DNA of 30,359 nt, taken from NCBI RefSeq assembly GCF_000485595.1, contig NW_014578152.1:1-30359 (forward strand), read 5' to 3'. Below the pieces are notes generated by a model. That model saw only the letters and a list, made by a program, of their open reading frames with translations, did not search any database and had not been told where the DNA came from. This stretch comes from Priapulus caudatus (Eukaryota; Priapulida; Priapulimorpha; Priapulimorphida; Priapulidae). Made by a program: the position numbers and the translations under genes. Shown piece by piece: positions 28,675 through 30,359 of the stretch; the first letter of the stretch is position 1; every line of letters starts with the position of its first letter.

Positions 28675-29271
28675 CAAGGGGTTGGCAGGAGGTTATGTTT
28701 TCACTGGCTAGTGTTACTTTGTTGGTTTGTGGGTTTGTGTACAGCCTAACTGAAAAAGTTATGGTCGGATTGTCATAACATTTTCAGGATAGGTCAGACA
28801 TCGCCTAACTTAGAATTGATGAGATTTTGGTGGTGATCCGGATCCAATTAATTAATTAATAAAATTTTCAGGATAGGTCAGAAATGGGGTAACTTAGAAT
28901 TGATTACATTTTGGTGGTGATCTGGATCCAATTAATTAATTAATTAATTAAATTTTTACGATAGGTCATAAATGGGGTAACTTACAATTGATTACATTTT
29001 GGTGGTGATCCGGATCCAATGAAATTAATAAAATTTTTCATCATTGCAATATTGCTTGTAGGTGTTAACAAATGCTGCAATGCCAATCGATAAGAAACAC
29101 AAACCAGGTACATTTTGTCATGAGTTTCGCCAATTGTAACTGAAACTGAAACCAGCACCAGCAAACATAGAACTGCAATGTGAAACCAGGTCAATGTATG
29201 AGCCCTATGTCGCTCATACAATGACATCATCACTGTACTTGGCGGAGGTCTGCGCTCTCCGAGTGCTCTAG
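28674..29271. mobile_element. Repeat element inserted into the hAT ORF, with three tandem 84-88 bp units
   Basis: One end carries GGTTGGCAGGAGGTTATGTT, the other GGCGGAGGTCTGCGCTCTCC followed by GAGTGCT, and the two flanks belong to consecutive parts of one transposase. GATAGGTCA recurs at 28788, 28872 and 28960, each followed by GGGGTAACTTA/GCCTAACTTA, ATTGAT, TTTTGGTGGTGATC.GGATCC and (ATTA)n: three tandem units. Phrases of this type (GTGATCCGGATC, and AGCGCAGACCTCCGCCAAG on the minus strand) recur in many animal genomes, so it is probably a nonautonomous element of a widespread family. No ORF. Confidence 0.7.
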
Positions 29272-29648
29272 TTAAGAATGCATTCCTTCAGTTTCACATT
29301 TGTAATAGTATCTGGAAAATGGCCTCTGTCAGTAGGATAGTCGTGGGCAGGATCAAACGTGGTCTCAACATCTTGATTGCCATTACCATTAAGGTGTTCA
29401 TCTACGGGTACTGGTACTTCCTGAGGAATTGGTGGTGCATCTGCACCTGGTGTCAGTGTCTCGGTCTCTGGAGTTGCATGTCTCAGCGTATCAGTCAAGT
29501 TGCCGTAGTTTGCAATACTACGTGTATTAGTTGTTGAGGCTTCTATCATTTGCTGCTTCTGCTTACGCTTTTGAGCCCCAGATACATATTTACGCTTTAT
29601 TATTGGGAATATCTGGTTCCTACATCGTATCAGGACAACCGAGAACAA
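29268..29648 (-). pseudogene. hAT transposase, N-terminal segment
   Basis: Minus frame: a short lead, then KRKYVSGAQKRKQKQQMIEA (the SGA.KRK basic start typical of hAT/ZMYM-type transposases), an acidic/Pro-rich linker (PGADAPPIPQEVPVPVDEHL), and DYPTDRGHFPDTITNVKLKE with CILN before TAG. The next residues expected, NYGPCRP, are found at about 28660 after the inserted repeat, so this is the 5' part of the same ORF. Start not settled: no good ATG precedes SGAQ, and an exon boundary near 29600 is possible. Confidence 0.75.
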
Positions 29649-30114
29649 GCAATGCAGTAGTGAGCGTCATATGCAATACAATCATGAATATATACACAGA
29701 CTTAGTCACTTATATGTAACAGACTTCTCTCTCAGACTTTTCTCCCGCGGAGGAATTTTTCCCTGTGCGTGCTACAGTACCTATACGCTAGTACATGGAA
29801 CTGCCGTAGCAGTAGTCAGTTCCTATATAATATTAATATTTTATAGTAAATCATGGGGCCCTTATGACATTCAATCGCACTACAGAGTTGTGAGTAGACG
29901 CACATGTAATAGTATCATGAGTCTATCAATAGGAGTAAGACAGACTGAAACCGGCAAAATTCAACATTTAGTAGCCTTAGTCTATCTATAATTTATTGTG
30001 TTTAACTCGATAAACTTGAGCTCTTACCTTAACTTACCTTAATCATTAAACTAATTCCGTGTCTAATCGTTGGTCTCACAAAAATGACAAATTGGGAGAT
30101 ATCGGTCCAAACGT
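29649..30114. other. AT-rich stretch without a gene
   Basis: Short plus-strand ORFs (29531-29719, 29671-29991) have no motif. Nothing else is supported. Confidence 0.45.
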
Positions 30115-30146
30115 ACAATGTGGTTTAGCAATTTATACCACATTGT
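30115..30146. repeat. 10-bp perfect inverted repeat with 12-nt loop
   Basis: ACAATGTGGT (30115-30124), loop TTAGCAATTTAT, ACCACATTGT (30137-30146). It lies 18 bp past the stop of the minus-strand ORF at 30165. Could be a foldback repeat end or a 3' RNA structure. Confidence 0.7.
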
Positions 30147-30164
30147 CAACATCAGTGACCGAAC

Positions 30165-30359
30165 TCAGCTTGGGCAATCCCACGCCGGCAAGTCGGCTGG
30201 GGGCTGGAAAAGCAACCCCAGAAACTCGTTAAAGTGCGCCGTGGTGATGCTCGGAATGGGGTCACGCTCAGGGGGTGCCCCAGGCGCTTCCAGTGCGCGC
30301 ATCGTCGCCAGCAGCCTATCTGGCATTTCTGATGATGCGGGCACCACCAGCGGTGCCTC
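30165..30359 (-). CDS. Unrecognised GC-rich ORF, C-terminal part, cut by the window edge
   Basis: The minus frame is open from the right edge to TAG at 30167-30165: VPASSEMPDRLLATMRALEA, PGAPPERDPIPSITTAHFNE, FLGLLFQPPADLPAWDCPS. GC content rises sharply relative to the preceding AT-rich stretch. The Pro/Ala-rich, moderately hydrophobic sequence could be the end of a gag-like or transposon protein or of a host exon. No family is recognised. Confidence 0.4.
   Translation of the reverse strand, partial: EAPLVVPASSEMPDRLLATMRALEAPGAPPERDPIPSITTAHFNEFLGLLFQPPADLPAWDCPS

Overview
The window is eukaryotic, most likely from a metazoan invertebrate. Coding stretches are short exons separated by AT-rich introns with GT..AG boundaries whose phases match. 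The rest is dominated by remnants of many transposon classes, SINE- and MITE-like repeats, microsatellites and an assembly gap. I cannot name the phylum or species. There are no operons, CRISPR arrays or bacterial features.

Layout. 1-343: 3' end of a BEL/Pao pol, frameshifted. 1542-4122: two indel-riddled copies of a 0.63-kb segment. 4207-6150, minus: the best-supported host-type gene, six phase-consistent exons carrying the C-terminal part of a DUF4806-type protein. 6360-7578, minus: Ty1/copia integrase debris attached to an unrecognised two-frame ORF. 7580-9565: a GC- and CpG-richer island with two unrecognised minus-strand coding stretches, one with a clear transmembrane helix. 9568-11938: a tandem duplication of about 0.95 kb, split by a SINE and an ORF and broken by a run of Ns. 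Each copy carries the N-terminal, tryptophan-rich part of a DUF4806-type protein on the minus strand. 12.9-16.1 kb: a foldback repeat, an Arg/Gly-rich ORF, a 170-bp duplication, a decayed coding piece and a MITE.

17.1-19.96 kb, minus: nested debris of Ty1/copia (reverse transcriptase tail and RNase H), a DIRS-type element (RT and RNase H) and a Helitron helicase with a recognisable 3' terminus. 21.17-22.3 kb, minus: a transposon-related gene joined to an integrase-like fragment. 23.08-26.06 kb, minus: a previously unmarked chain of five short phase-compatible exons, probably a host gene of unknown function. 26.77-29.65 kb, minus: a CENPB/HTH fragment and an hAT (ZMYM1-like, DUF4371) transposase, itself split by a 0.6-kb repeat insertion. 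The right edge has a truncated GC-rich ORF preceded by a 10-bp hairpin.

How parts relate: the DUF4806 C-terminal exons (4.2-6.15 kb) and the duplicated N-terminal exons (9.8-11.6 kb) share a strand and are in the right order for one gene or a small paralogue cluster, with transposons in the large intron between. Almost every transposon ORF carries stops or frameshifts and is probably dead. All family calls come from reading translated motifs by eye; no database search was possible.
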